This document shows, piece after piece, positions 9,335 through 20,271 of a stretch of DNA of 64,000 bases. The DNA is from Lachnospiraceae bacterium (GTDB taxonomy: Bacteria; Bacillota; Clostridia; Lachnospirales; Lachnospiraceae), in assembly GCA_029054245.1 (NCBI GenBank), contig JAIDFQ010000043.1:124001-188000 (forward strand), written 5' to 3'. The notes below the pieces were generated by a model that saw only the letters and a program-made list of their open reading frames with translations, made no database searches and had not been told where the DNA came from. Each line of letters starts with the position of its first letter. The stretch's first letter is position 1. The translations under genes and the position numbers were made by a program.

Positions 9335-10258
9335 ATGGGCATGGAAAATGCAATTTCGGTTAAAAATTTAACCAAGAAATATGAAGAATTTAAGCTAGAT
9401 AACATTAGTTTTCAAGTTCCAATGGGAACCATAGTGGGATTTGTGGGAGAAAATGGAGCAGGGAAAAGTACAACGATCCGTTCTATCTTGGGGTTGATTC
9501 CGGTAGAGCAGGGAGAAATAGAAATTTTAGGGCATAAGATTAATGGAAATGAGTGTAATGCGGTCTGGAGAGAACAAATTGGCGTGGTGTTTGATGAATG
9601 CAATCTACCGATATCGTTGAAGGTCAGGGATGTTTGTCACATGATGAAGAACATTTATAAGACGTGGCAGGACGAAAAGTTTACAAATTATCTGATGCAG
9701 TTTGAAGTGCCTCTTAACAAGAAAATAAAAGATTTGTCCAAGGGAATGAAAATGAAGCTGTCCATTGCAGTTGCATTGTCCCATGACAGCAGGCTGCTTA
9801 TTTTGGATGAAGCGACCAGCGGTCTTGATCCGGTTATAAGAAGAGAAATTTTAGATATTTTCAGAGAGTTTATTGAGGATGAGCAGCATACTGTTTTTAT
9901 ATCTTCGCATATAACATCTGATATTGAAAAAATCGCGGATTATGTCATGCTGATTCACAAAGGAAAAATCCTGTTTACCGAAAATAAGGATGAACTCTTA
10001 TATAACTATGGCATTGTCAGATGCAGTAAAGAGCAGGCAGCGCTAATACCTGGGGATTTGGTTGTCGGAAAAGAGGAGAATGCATTTGAAACAAGCGTAC
10101 TGGTAAAGGATTTAGAGAAAATAAAAGAAAGCACGGTCTTTCAATCAGCAGAACAAGGAAATGGAAGCAACATGGTACTGGACCGTGCAGACATAGAAGA
10201 TATATTGCTTTATATTGTAAAGTCAAAGGAAAAAAGTTTTGAAAGGAAAGCGCGTTGA
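9335..10258 (+). CDS. ABC transporter ATP-binding protein
   Basis: GENGAGKSTTIRSILG, LSKGMKMKLSIAVAL, LLILDEATSGLDP. Confidence 0.93.
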   Translation: MGMENAISVKNLTKKYEEFKLDNISFQVPMGTIVGFVGENGAGKSTTIRSILGLIPVEQGEIEILGHKINGNECNAVWREQIGVVFDECNLPISLKVRDVCHMMKNIYKTWQDEKFTNYLMQFEVPLNKKIKDLSKGMKMKLSIAVALSHDSRLLILDEATSGLDPVIRREILDIFREFIEDEQHTVFISSHITSDIEKIADYVMLIHKGKILFTENKDELLYNYGIVRCSKEQAALIPGDLVVGKEENAFETSVLVKDLEKIKESTVFQSAEQGNGSNMVLDRADIEDILLYIVKSKEKSFERKAR

Positions 10259-10282
10259 CGTAAGCGCTTTGGAATGGAGGTA

Positions 10283-10930
10283 ATGATGAAAGGGCTTATT
10301 TTGAAAGATTTATATCTGCTTAAAGGATTGGGGAAACAATTTGGACTGGTGTTTGGATTTTTGATGTTATGGTCGATTATGGTAAAATCATTTGAATTTT
10401 TGATTATATACGTTGTGATTATGTGTGGATCGCTGGTAATGAGCACCATGAGCTATGATGAATCCGTTTCCTTCAATAGGTTTGCCCTTACGATGCCGAT
10501 TAACATAAAAACCTTGGTACGGGCAAAATATGTTCTGTTTATATTGATTCTATTGGCAGCTGCAGGTATTGGAGTTCTGCTTAATATCATTCTCCCTTCT
10601 TTTTGGAACGATTCAGAACAGGCTTTTGAGTGGAGCGGAATTGCAGCTGCCGTGGCGGTGTTTATGATGTCAAATTCCATTTCCCTTCCTGTTATGTTTA
10701 AAGTGGGGGTAGAAAAAGCAAGATATGTATACATTTTGTGCATGCTTCTTGTGGGAGGTTTTATGGCAGGGAGCGTGTTCCTCATTGAAAAGATGGGATT
10801 TTCCTTTCAGCAGCTGGAGGAAATGGTGTCAGATTTATCCATCAGTGCCCTGCTTTTTGTGATTGCTGCAGTTGCGATGGGGATTTCCTATTTTATTTCC
10901 GTGAAGGTTGCCAGCAGCAAAGAGTGGTAA
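10283..10930 (+). CDS. ABC-2 type transporter permease
   Basis: Six hydrophobic segments, directly downstream of the ATPase; ggaggt SD immediately before the ATG at 10283. Confidence 0.8.
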   Translation: MMKGLILKDLYLLKGLGKQFGLVFGFLMLWSIMVKSFEFLIIYVVIMCGSLVMSTMSYDESVSFNRFALTMPINIKTLVRAKYVLFILILLAAAGIGVLLNIILPSFWNDSEQAFEWSGIAAAVAVFMMSNSISLPVMFKVGVEKARYVYILCMLLVGGFMAGSVFLIEKMGFSFQQLEEMVSDLSISALLFVIAAVAMGISYFISVKVASSKEW

Positions 10931-11019
10931 GAGGTTTTTCTTGGCAGGAAGAGAAAAAATTGTTATAGTTATAGGAGGGTCGCAAGGGGGCAGGATTGAC
11001 AGAACAAGGAGTGGATGCA

Positions 11020-11850
11020 ATGGAAGAGGATACTTTGTATGTGAGTGATTTAGATGGGACGCTTTTAAATTCCAGGGATGAAATTAGCGAGTATAGTCTT
11101 CAAGTGATCAATGGATTGATTGAAAAGGGAATGAAATTTACTTATGCGACGGCGCGGTCGCTGTCATCGGCGTCTAAGGTGGCGAAGGGGCTGACGGTGC
11201 ATATTCCGGTCATTATTTATAATGGAGCATTTATTGTGGAGGCGGATACGGGGAAGATACTGTATTCCACTGGCTTTTTGAAACAGGAGCAGCAGTTTGC
11301 GGCAAAGCTTTTAAAGGAGTCAGGATTATCACCGCTGGTTTATACTTACCGGGATCATCAGGAAAAGGTCTTGTGGGATCCGGTACACGAAAATGAAGGC
11401 GTCAGACATTATCTTACTGCAAGAAGGGGCGATAAGCGGATGGAGCCTGTGAAGGAAGGGGAGAGTGTTTATCAGGGCGACATATTTTACTTTACCTGCA
11501 TCGGCGAAAAGGCGCAGCTTAAGGGAGCCTATGAGCGCTTGCAGAATGATACGCGGTTTCGGGTTACTTTTCAGAAAGAATTGTACAGACCGGAATACTG
11601 GCTGGAGATCATGCCTGCAAAGGCATCAAAAGCAGTCGCTATTAAAGAACTTAAGAAAATCTGGAATTGCAATAGGGTCGTTTCTTTTGGGGATGCAGTA
11701 AATGATATTCCCATGTTCGAGATTTCTGACCAGGCATATGCTGTGGAAAATGCAGTGGAGGAATTAAAGAAGTATGCCACAGATGTAATCTTATCTAATG
11801 AGCAGGACGGAGTGGCAAAATGGTTGCTGCAGCGGTCTTGCTCTGCTTGA
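11020..11850 (+). CDS. Cof-type HAD-IIB hydrolase
   Basis: VSDLDGTLLNSRDEIS ... SKAVAIKELKKIW...VVSFGDAVNDIPMFEISDQAYAVENA. Confidence 0.9.
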   Translation: MEEDTLYVSDLDGTLLNSRDEISEYSLQVINGLIEKGMKFTYATARSLSSASKVAKGLTVHIPVIIYNGAFIVEADTGKILYSTGFLKQEQQFAAKLLKESGLSPLVYTYRDHQEKVLWDPVHENEGVRHYLTARRGDKRMEPVKEGESVYQGDIFYFTCIGEKAQLKGAYERLQNDTRFRVTFQKELYRPEYWLEIMPAKASKAVAIKELKKIWNCNRVVSFGDAVNDIPMFEISDQAYAVENAVEELKKYATDVILSNEQDGVAKWLLQRSCSA

Positions 11851-11910
11851 TGTTTATAGATTGAATTTGTATAATAGATGGGAAAAGTAATTTGATCAGG
11901 GGTTGTTTAC

Positions 11911-13242
11911 GTGAAATTAAATGGAGATTTAATAAATATGGATTACTATAAAGTGAGAAAGCTTGAACATATAAAGGAGATTAAGGTACAGGTGCCAGGT
12001 TCAAAGAGCATGACAAATCGTGCGCTTCTTCTTGCTGCATTGTCAAATTATAGATGCACGCTCCGCGGAGTTTTATTCAGTGATGATTCCAGAGCATTTC
12101 TGGACAGTCTTGAAAAGTTGGGATTTGAAGTGGAGGCGGACGAAGGAACAAAGGATGTGATCATTCAGGGAACGGGGGGAAGAATTCCCCGCTCACATGC
12201 ATCCATTGATGTGCGCAGTGCAGGTACGGCGGCAAGATTCTTGACGGTTATGCTGGCGCTTTCAGGGGGAGAATATGAACTCTCGGCATCACCCCAGATG
12301 TGCAGGCGTCCTATGCAGCCTCTTTTGGATCTTTTAAAGAATGCTGGAGTTAAATTTACTTTTAAAGGTGAGGACGGTCACTTTCCGTTCGTTATGAAAT
12401 CTTATGGAATTCTTCTAGATGAGGTTTCTATTGATACAGGAATCAGTAGTCAGTTTGCCAGTGCGCTTTTAATGTCAGGGGTACTGCTTGAAAATGGGCT
12501 TAGGCTGAATTTATTAGGCGATCGGGCAGATGGGGCGTATATCAGGATGACCATTGCAATGATGGAACAGTTTGGTATTCCCGTTAATCGAAAGGGCAAT
12601 GTCTGTGAAGTTCCGCATATGGAGTCGTTTGGACTTGAAGAATATCAGATAGAGCCAGATTTGTCTGGTGCATGTTATTTCTATGCAATGGCGCCTTTGC
12701 TGAAAACAGATGTTATTGTGAAAAATGTACATAGAAACTCTCTTCAGGGAGACATTAAGTTTCTGGAAGTTTTGCAGGATATGGGATGCGGTCTTGTCGA
12801 TCAGGAGGAGGGAATGCTGGTGGAGGGAAGCAATCTTACGAAATATCCGGGCATGGATCTTTCCATGAAGGACTTTTCAGACCAGACCATGACGATGGCG
12901 TCTTTAGCGCCTTTTGCTGAAGGACCTGTCTTGATTCGTAACATTGGTCATATCCGGCATCAGGAGACGGATCGGATAAATGCGGTTTTAACCGAACTAC
13001 AACGTATGGGAATACGGTGCGAAGAAGTACCGGAATATGATGGGATCAGGATTTTCCCAGGACAGGTAGCGGAATGTGAAGTTGATACGTATGATGATCA
13101 CAGAATGGCAATGGCATTTACCTTAATTGGATTGAAAACGGGAAAGATCACGATTAAAAATCCAGCATGCTGTAAAAAGACGTTTGAAAATTATTTTGAT
13201 TTGATTGAAGAATTGTGTGGATCATTGCCGCCTAAAGGATGA
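11911..13242 (+). CDS. aroA: 3-phosphoshikimate 1-carboxyvinyltransferase (EPSP synthase)
   Basis: VPGSKSMTNRALLLAAL, RSAGTAARFLT, DDHRMAMAFTLIGL. Confidence 0.95.
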   Translation: MKLNGDLINMDYYKVRKLEHIKEIKVQVPGSKSMTNRALLLAALSNYRCTLRGVLFSDDSRAFLDSLEKLGFEVEADEGTKDVIIQGTGGRIPRSHASIDVRSAGTAARFLTVMLALSGGEYELSASPQMCRRPMQPLLDLLKNAGVKFTFKGEDGHFPFVMKSYGILLDEVSIDTGISSQFASALLMSGVLLENGLRLNLLGDRADGAYIRMTIAMMEQFGIPVNRKGNVCEVPHMESFGLEEYQIEPDLSGACYFYAMAPLLKTDVIVKNVHRNSLQGDIKFLEVLQDMGCGLVDQEEGMLVEGSNLTKYPGMDLSMKDFSDQTMTMASLAPFAEGPVLIRNIGHIRHQETDRINAVLTELQRMGIRCEEVPEYDGIRIFPGQVAECEVDTYDDHRMAMAFTLIGLKTGKITIKNPACCKKTFENYFDLIEELCGSLPPKG

Positions 13243-13324
13243 ATTTGACTGTATGGAAATAGCAAGAGTTGCTATAAAGAGCGGCCTGTAAAAGACCGCA
13301 TTTGATGTTTGAGGATTTAGAGAG

Positions 13325-14623
13325 ATGGAAAGTAATCGTAATAGGAATATGGATGCATCTTACGAGCGCGTACTTTTAGTGGGTGTGGATGACGGAACAA
13401 GAAAAGAAGATTTTGCGTCTTCCATGGAAGAATTGAAAAGCCTTGCAAAGGCATGCTTTATGGAACCGGTAGGAGCCATTACGCAAAAGATGGAATGCAT
13501 CAACAAAGGATTATACATTGGAACCGGAAAGGTAAAAGAGGTAAAGGAGGCGGTAAGCCTCCTTGAAGCAGTTTTGGTGATATTTGATGATACACTTACG
13601 CCGTCCCAGCTTCGTAATCTACAGACGGAACTTGGCGTGCCGATTCTGGACAGAACCTCCTTGATTCTGGATATCTTTGAGACTCGTGCAAGAACCAGGG
13701 AAGCGAAGCTGCAGGTAGAATCAGCAAAATTAAAGTATCTACTTCCAAGGCTGGTGGGCATGCATGAAGCGCTCACAAGGCAGGGCGGCACCAGCGGAAG
13801 CATGAGCAGTCGTGGAGCCGGAGAGAAAAAGTTAGAGCTTGACAGGCGGAGGATAGAACATCGCATATCAGAGCTAACCCGAGAGCTTGAAGAGGTTGTT
13901 AGGGAAAGGCAGGTGCAGCGCAAAAAGCGGCAGGATGCAAGGGAGCCTCTTGTTGCGCTGGTGGGATACACAAATGCAGGAAAGTCTACCATTATGAACG
14001 CAATGATTGATCTGTATGGGATGGATCAGGAAAAGAAGGTTTTGGAAAAGGATATGCTGTTCGCTACGCTGGATACGACGGTGAGAAGCATCAGGACGGG
14101 AAACAACAAAGATTTTCTTCTTTCAGATACAGTAGGCTTTCTTCACAGACTGCCCCACAGCCTGATTAAAGCGTTTCAATCCACCTTGGAAGAAGTGTTA
14201 AATGCAGATTTACTTCTTCAGGTGGTGGATTATTCAGATTCCCGATACAGGGAGCAAATGGATACCACATGGCAGACGCTTAAGGAATTGGGTGCTGGAA
14301 GTATACCGATGATTACGGTATTCAATAAAGCAGACCGTTTGGAAGAGCCGGTAAGATACCCGCAGATAGTGGGGACGGACAAAATCTATATTTCTGCAAA
14401 GGAACCGGAGTCGCTGGGGCTTTTGACGTCGATGATATTGGATAAAGTATATGCAGAATATACCTTGGCGGAATTTTTGATTCCTTATGAAAAAGGGAGT
14501 ATAACTTCCTTTTTTATGGAGCACTCGCATATCATAAGCCAGGAATATGACGAAAAGGGAATACGGATCAAGACAAAGTGTCATAAAGCAGACAAAGATA
14601 AATATCAGACATATCTCATCTAA
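13325..14623 (+). CDS. hflX: GTPase HflX
   Basis: YIGTGKVKEVKE, GYTNAGKSTIMN, LSDTVGFLHRLPHSLIKAFQSTLEEV. Confidence 0.95.
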   Translation: MESNRNRNMDASYERVLLVGVDDGTRKEDFASSMEELKSLAKACFMEPVGAITQKMECINKGLYIGTGKVKEVKEAVSLLEAVLVIFDDTLTPSQLRNLQTELGVPILDRTSLILDIFETRARTREAKLQVESAKLKYLLPRLVGMHEALTRQGGTSGSMSSRGAGEKKLELDRRRIEHRISELTRELEEVVRERQVQRKKRQDAREPLVALVGYTNAGKSTIMNAMIDLYGMDQEKKVLEKDMLFATLDTTVRSIRTGNNKDFLLSDTVGFLHRLPHSLIKAFQSTLEEVLNADLLLQVVDYSDSRYREQMDTTWQTLKELGAGSIPMITVFNKADRLEEPVRYPQIVGTDKIYISAKEPESLGLLTSMILDKVYAEYTLAEFLIPYEKGSITSFFMEHSHIISQEYDEKGIRIKTKCHKADKDKYQTYLI

Positions 14624-14679
14624 TCGCTTGTAAGTGGATGCTTGTAGCAGAGGATAAGCAGAAAGGCAATGGTATAGCA

Positions 14680-15432
14680 ATGGATAAAGAAAGATTGAAT
14701 AAATATTTAGCATCCTGTGGTGTCTGTTCCCGAAGGGAAGCGGACCGGCTGATTGAAGAAGGCAGGGTAACAGTCAATGGGGAAAGAGCAGCAACTGGCA
14801 TGCAGGTCGGCGAGGAAGATCACATTTTTGTGAATGGCAAAGAGATACATGGAAAGAATAAAAAAGTGGTACTGGCGTATTACAAGCCGGTAGGCGTCAT
14901 TTGTACGGAAAAGGATCGGTTTGCGGATAAAAAAATTACCGATATGGTGAAGTTCCCGGTCAGAGTGACCTATGCAGGCAGGCTGGATAAGGACTCGGAA
15001 GGGCTTATTCTTCTTTCCAATGACGGCGCGCTGATTGACGCCATGATGCGGGGAAGCGCTGGTCATGAAAAAGAGTATGTGGTTAAAGTTAATAAAGAAA
15101 TTTCAGAGGATTTTATCCAAAAGATGGAAGCAGGGGTTTATCTTACAGAGCTTGCCATCAAAACAAAGCCTTGCAAATTGGAAAAAATAGGAAAGTTTAC
15201 ATTTAAAATCATTTTGACCCAAGGAGTTAATAGGCAGATTAAGCGTATGGCAAAGGAAATGGGGTATCACGTAGTTGCAATTAAAAGAATCAGAGTTATG
15301 AATGTTACGCTTTCAGGGCTTACCCCAGGGCAGTATAGGCAGCTTTCGGGGACAGAATTACAGTTGTTATATAATTCTTGTTTTGGAGAAAACAGCAGCA
15401 AAAGCACAAAATATTGTGCAGGTAAAAAATAG
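14680..15432 (+). CDS. 23S rRNA pseudouridine synthase (RsuA/RluF-like)
   Basis: S4 domain RLNKYLASCGVCSRREADRLIEEGRVTVNG; AGRLDKDSEGLILLSNDG. Confidence 0.92.
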   Translation: MDKERLNKYLASCGVCSRREADRLIEEGRVTVNGERAATGMQVGEEDHIFVNGKEIHGKNKKVVLAYYKPVGVICTEKDRFADKKITDMVKFPVRVTYAGRLDKDSEGLILLSNDGALIDAMMRGSAGHEKEYVVKVNKEISEDFIQKMEAGVYLTELAIKTKPCKLEKIGKFTFKIILTQGVNRQIKRMAKEMGYHVVAIKRIRVMNVTLSGLTPGQYRQLSGTELQLLYNSCFGENSSKSTKYCAGKK

Positions 15433-15612
15433 ATATAGTGGAAAAGGATTTTTTGGCGTTTTTGTGGACAAAGGCTGGTGAATGCTAATAATCGATAATA
15501 AATAATTATAAAAACAGATATTTTTTATTAGAAACAGGTTTTATTTAAAGCGTTGCTGAAAGGGTTAATGCGCTTATTGAAGGAAAACTTGCAGAATCGG
15601 AGGCTGGAAATA

Positions 15613-17580
15613 ATGGAAAACCATAAAAAGAGGTGCGAAAAACTGGTAAGACAGTTGAATGAGGCGTCAGAGGCTTACTATAATGGAAAAGAAGAGATTA
15701 TGTCCAATTATGAGTGGGATGCCCTGTTTGATGAACTTGTTTCTTTAGAAAAGGAGACAGGATATATCCTGCCGGACAGCCCTACCCAGAATACAGGAAT
15801 AGAAGAAAACAGTGGAGAGAGAGAAGCTCATGAGTTTCCGGCACTTTCTTTAGCAAAAACGAAGCAAGTATCGGAACTACAAAAGTGGGCGGAGGATAAA
15901 CGTATCTGGCTTTCCTGGAAACTGGACGGTCTGACATTGGTTCTTACCTATGACGAAGGGAAATTAACGAAGATTCTTACCCGTGGCAACGGAACCACTG
16001 GAACCAATATTACTTATTTAAGAAAATCCATAAAAGGATTTCCGCTTGAGATAACCTTTAAGGGGCACTTAGTGGTGCGCGGAGAGGCGACCATATCCTA
16101 TACGGATTTTGAACTGATTAACGATACCATTGAAGATGATGATGAAAAATATGCGAATCCAAGGAATCTGGCATCGGGAACCTTAAGTCTGGATGATCCG
16201 GAAAAAGTGAAAGAAAGACGGGTCCATTTCCATGCTTTCACCCTTGTTTATCTTGAGAAAGAAATAAAATCATGGGGAGATAGAATGGATTTTCTTGAAA
16301 AAGAAGGCTTTGCTGTAATAGACAGGGAAGCATTTGACGCACAGTCGCTGCCGGAGGGAATCGACAGATGGACAAAAAAAGTAGAGGCAGGAAAGATGGA
16401 TATCCCAGTGGATGGTCTGGTGATTTGTTATGATGATACGGAATATGCTGCCTCTGGCAGTGTGACCGGGCATCATGCAACCAAGGCTGGATATGCTTTT
16501 AAATGGCAGGATGTGTCTGCCCAATCAGAGCTTTTGTATGTGGAATGGTCCTGTGCGGCATCCACGATTTCTCCGGTTGCAGTGTTCAAACCGGTTTCTT
16601 TGGAGGGAACCACAGTATCCCGCGCCTCTTTGTGTAATATCAGTGAGATGGAGAGGCTTGGAATAGGGGAAAAATGTACATTAGAAGTAATTAAGGCAAA
16701 TAAAATTATCCCTAAGTGTATTTCTGTGAAACATGCAGAAGGAACATTTCAGGTCCCGGAAACCTGCCCTGTTTGTGGCGCTGGGACGCAGATCCGCATC
16801 AGTCCCAAAAGCAACACCAAGACGCTGCACTGTACCAATCCCGACTGTACGGCGAAGCATGTCAAGAAATTCACGCGCTTTGTCAGCAAGTCAGGAATGG
16901 ACATTGACGGGTTGTCTATACAGACGATGCTGAAATTCATGAACGAAGGATTTCTCAAAGAATTTGCAGATATTTATCACCTTTCGGAGCATGCGGAGGT
17001 GATTAGGCAGATGGAAGGATTTGGGGAGAAATCCTGTGCCAATATGATGAGGGCGATTGAAAAGAGCCGACAGGTGAAACCGGTCAATTTTATTTACGCC
17101 CTGTGCATTCCCATGATTGGGATCGATGCAGGCAAAAAAATCATAGCAAAAGATGGCTTTGAGGGATTTCTCGAGAGATTAGAGCAAAGAAAAGGATTTG
17201 AGGATATTGACGGCATTGGACCTGAAAAGTCTGGTTCTGCCATGGAATGGTATGAAGATGACAAAAATCAATCTTCCTTGAAAGCATTGCTAAAAGAGGT
17301 TACAATAGAAAAAGTGGATTTGCCGTCTGACGTATCAAAGAAATGTGCGGGACTGACCTTTGTGATTACAGGAGAAGTGCATCATTACAAGAACAGAGAT
17401 GCATTTAAAGCTTATGTGGAAAGCGCTGGAGGAAAAGTGACAGGAAGTGTGACATCTAAGACCAGTTATCTGGTGAACAATGATGCAGAATCGTCTTCTT
17501 CCAAAAATCGGAAAGCAAGGGAGCTCGGCATTCCAGTCATTACGGAGGATGCATTTTTAGAACAGTTTGGAGAAGCATAA
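15613..17580 (+). CDS. ligA: NAD-dependent DNA ligase (divergent LigA)
   Basis: SWKLDGLTLVL (KxDG), NPRNLASGTL, Cys4 zinc finger CPVCGAG..CTNPDC, HhH, C-terminal BRCT. Confidence 0.88.
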   Translation: MENHKKRCEKLVRQLNEASEAYYNGKEEIMSNYEWDALFDELVSLEKETGYILPDSPTQNTGIEENSGEREAHEFPALSLAKTKQVSELQKWAEDKRIWLSWKLDGLTLVLTYDEGKLTKILTRGNGTTGTNITYLRKSIKGFPLEITFKGHLVVRGEATISYTDFELINDTIEDDDEKYANPRNLASGTLSLDDPEKVKERRVHFHAFTLVYLEKEIKSWGDRMDFLEKEGFAVIDREAFDAQSLPEGIDRWTKKVEAGKMDIPVDGLVICYDDTEYAASGSVTGHHATKAGYAFKWQDVSAQSELLYVEWSCAASTISPVAVFKPVSLEGTTVSRASLCNISEMERLGIGEKCTLEVIKANKIIPKCISVKHAEGTFQVPETCPVCGAGTQIRISPKSNTKTLHCTNPDCTAKHVKKFTRFVSKSGMDIDGLSIQTMLKFMNEGFLKEFADIYHLSEHAEVIRQMEGFGEKSCANMMRAIEKSRQVKPVNFIYALCIPMIGIDAGKKIIAKDGFEGFLERLEQRKGFEDIDGIGPEKSGSAMEWYEDDKNQSSLKALLKEVTIEKVDLPSDVSKKCAGLTFVITGEVHHYKNRDAFKAYVESAGGKVTGSVTSKTSYLVNNDAESSSSKNRKARELGIPVITEDAFLEQFGEA

Positions 17581-17629
17581 TGATGCCAGACCAAATAGTT
17601 TATGTTGAAATGAAATGGAGTAAAAGCGT

Positions 17630-18535
17630 ATGCCTATAAAAGTTCAAAGCGATCTGCCAGCAAAAGAGATTCTGGAAAATGAAAACATATTTGTCATGGA
17701 TGAATATCGTGCGATGCATCAGGACATCCGCCCTCTGCAGATCGGCATCTTAAATCTGATGCCGGTAAAGCAAGATACGGAACTGCAGCTTCTGCGCGCA
17801 TTGTCCAACACCCCTTTGCAGATTGATGTGACATTCATGAAAATGAACAGCCATGTTTCATTAAATACACCCATTCAGCACTTGAACAGATTTTATAACA
17901 CCTTTGACGAATTGAAAGAGAAAAAATTTGACGGTCTTATCATCACAGGAGCGCCGGTGGAACAGATTTCTTTTGAGGAGGTGGATTACTGGGAGGAGCT
18001 TTGCGAAATCATGGATTGGACAAAAACACATGTTATGTCTACGCTTCACATCTGTTGGGGGGCACAGGCAGGGCTTTATCATCACTTTGGTCTGGAAAAG
18101 CAGCTGCTTTCCGAAAAGTTGTTCGGCGTTTATTCCCACAAAGTGATGAACCGAAAGGTTCCTCTTGTGAGAGGGTTTGATGATTATTTTATGATACCCC
18201 ACAGTCGGCATACGGCAGTGCGTGTTGAGGATATACATAGCTGCAGGGAATTGACGGTGCTGGCGGAATCGGAGGAGGCGGGCGTGCTCTTATGCATGAC
18301 AGAAAACGGAAAGCAGATTTTTGTCATGGGACACCCGGAGTATGACAGATATACCCTGCACAATGAGTATATGCGCGACAAAAACAAGGGATTGCCTATA
18401 CAGATGCCGGTAAATTACTATCCGGGAGATGACGATACCAAAAGACCGAATCTACAGTGGAGATCCCACAGCAATAATCTGTATTCTAACTGGCTCAATT
18501 ATTATGTATATCAGGTGACGCCGTATGAACTGTAA
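17630..18535 (+). CDS. metA: Homoserine O-acyltransferase (MetA family)
   Basis: [58 protein letters not shown]. Confidence 0.95.
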   Translation: MPIKVQSDLPAKEILENENIFVMDEYRAMHQDIRPLQIGILNLMPVKQDTELQLLRALSNTPLQIDVTFMKMNSHVSLNTPIQHLNRFYNTFDELKEKKFDGLIITGAPVEQISFEEVDYWEELCEIMDWTKTHVMSTLHICWGAQAGLYHHFGLEKQLLSEKLFGVYSHKVMNRKVPLVRGFDDYFMIPHSRHTAVRVEDIHSCRELTVLAESEEAGVLLCMTENGKQIFVMGHPEYDRYTLHNEYMRDKNKGLPIQMPVNYYPGDDDTKRPNLQWRSHSNNLYSNWLNYYVYQVTPYEL

Positions 18536-18564
18536 GGAAGACGGCTTGAAAGCAGGATGAAAAG

Positions 18565-18618
18565 AGCAGTGAACATTCTATTTCCTAATCAGGAAAGAAT
18601 GTTTCACTGCTTTTTTTA
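18565..18618 (+). terminator. Rho-independent terminator
   Basis: AGCAGTGAACATTCTATTTCCT-aatc-AGGAAAGAATGTTTCACTGCT followed by T tract. Confidence 0.9.
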
Positions 18619-18623
18619 TTTAA

Positions 18624-18655
18624 GGATGTATCGCGAAGCGCAGCATCCGATTTTT
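18624..18655 (+). repeat. GAA-triloop hairpin (possible second terminator or dispersed repeat)
   Basis: GGATG-tat-CGC-GAA-GCG-cag-CATCC then TTTTT; same architecture as 29357-29381. Confidence 0.4.
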
Positions 18656-18822
18656 GCTCTAAATTCGTTTGCATTCGTGATATTGCATAAATTTAAATTG
18701 TAGTTTTGGGCAATTAAGACGAAAAGAGGAATTTGCATTACTTTTTGGTATATTTACTATGAATTTAGTAATTTAGTCAATAATATATAATTAAATTTGC
18801 AAGTAATTAAAGAAAAAATCAA

Positions 18823-18832
18823 CTAAATTTAG
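18823..18832. promoter_or_regulatory. Candidate LacI-family operator
   Basis: Perfect palindrome CTAAATTTAG upstream of the cassette; CTAAATTTA also occurs twice upstream of the LacI gene. Confidence 0.4.
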
Positions 18833-18857
18833 AAAAATGTGGAGAGGAAGGAAGAAT

Positions 18858-20267
18858 ATGGCAATAATTAAGCTTGGTTATGCGCCGACAAGAAGAAGTA
18901 TCTTTAGTGCACCAGACGCATTGAAATACAGGGGATTGACGGCAGAACGCTTAAAGGAACTCGAGATCGATTTTGTTGATATTGATGACATTAACGAGGA
19001 AGGACTTCTTTATGATGATGTAGATGTAAGGAAGATTGCGGATAAGTTTAAGGCAGCCGGAGTGGACGGCTTATTCTTACCACATTGTAATTTCGGAACA
19101 GAATATGTCTGCGCGAGGCTGGCGAAGGAGCTGGATGTACCTGTGCTTTTATGGGGCCCTTTGGATGAAAGACCAAAGGAAAACGGGGAACGGTTAAGAG
19201 ATACCCAGTGCGGGCTGTTTGCCACCGGAAAGGTTTTACGGAGGTTCCAGATTCCATTTACTTATATGACGAACTGCCGCCTTGAGGATCCGGTCTTTGA
19301 AAGAGGCGTAAGAGATTTTCTTGCGGTATGTAATATCGTAAAAACCTTCCGAAATATTAGGATTCTTCAGATATCTACCAGACCTTTTGACTTCTGGACA
19401 ACCATGTGCAATGAAGGAGAGCTTTTAGAAAAGTTCAACATTCAGTTAGCGCCGGTTCCAATGACAGAATTGATGCAGGCAGTGAATGCCGCAAAGCAAG
19501 AGGGCACAAGAATCAAGGAAATCCTTGCTTACATAAAGGACAACATGACGGTGGAAATCAAAGAGCAGGAGGTTTTGAGCGTAGCGGCGCTGGCGGCGGC
19601 AATGGAAGAACTGGTTTCAAAATATGGATGCCAGGCAGCGGCGATTCAATGCTGGAACGCGCTTCAGACGGAATTAGGAATCATGCCCTGCGCCGCCAAT
19701 GCGATTTTAAATGAAAGAGGCATACCTGTAGTGTGTGAAACAGATATTCACGGAGCGATTACTGCATTGCTGGTGGAAGCTGCGGGAATGGGAGAGAGGA
19801 GAAGCTTCTTTGCTGATTGGACCATAAGGCATCCTGATCTTGAAAATGGAGAGCTGCTGCAGCACTGCGGTCCATGGCCGGTTTCTGTGGCAAAAGAAAA
19901 GCCAAGACTGACCTATCCCCTTGCTTTTGATTATCCGGGAAGTCTTACTGCTGAAGCAAAGCACGGCGAAGTGACGTTATGCCGATTTGACGGTGATAAT
20001 GGAGAATACTCACTGCTATTGGGAAATGCAAAAGGGGTGGAAGGACCTAAGGGGATGGGCACCTATCTCTGGGTAGAGGTTGAAAATATGAAAAGGCTGG
20101 AGGCAAAAATCGTGGAAGGTCCCTATATCCATCACTGCGTAGGCATTCATAAGAATGTTGTCCCGGTATTATATGAAGCATGCAAATATATTGGTGTGAA
20201 ACCAGATCTGTATGATCCGGTTGAAGAGGAGGTCAAAGCATACTTAAGGGGAGAAATCAGGAGGTGA
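18858..20267 (+). CDS. L-fucose/L-arabinose isomerase family protein
   Basis: Overall pattern of FucI/AraA-like isomerase: DVPVLLWGPLDERP, ISTRPFDFWTTMCNEGELLEKFNIQLAPV, C-terminal GPYIHHCVGIH. Confidence 0.75.
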   Translation: MAIIKLGYAPTRRSIFSAPDALKYRGLTAERLKELEIDFVDIDDINEEGLLYDDVDVRKIADKFKAAGVDGLFLPHCNFGTEYVCARLAKELDVPVLLWGPLDERPKENGERLRDTQCGLFATGKVLRRFQIPFTYMTNCRLEDPVFERGVRDFLAVCNIVKTFRNIRILQISTRPFDFWTTMCNEGELLEKFNIQLAPVPMTELMQAVNAAKQEGTRIKEILAYIKDNMTVEIKEQEVLSVAALAAAMEELVSKYGCQAAAIQCWNALQTELGIMPCAANAILNERGIPVVCETDIHGAITALLVEAAGMGERRSFFADWTIRHPDLENGELLQHCGPWPVSVAKEKPRLTYPLAFDYPGSLTAEAKHGEVTLCRFDGDNGEYSLLLGNAKGVEGPKGMGTYLWVEVENMKRLEAKIVEGPYIHHCVGIHKNVVPVLYEACKYIGVKPDLYDPVEEEVKAYLRGEIRR

Positions 20268-20271
20268 GATT

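Noticed and set aside
13278-13305. GCGG...CCGC hairpin between aroA and hflX
   Set aside because: Short 4-bp stem with no U-tract; too weak to call
13360-13992. 210-aa antisense ORF opposite hflX
   Set aside because: Ser-rich, low-complexity shadow translation of a strongly recognised GTPase on the other strand
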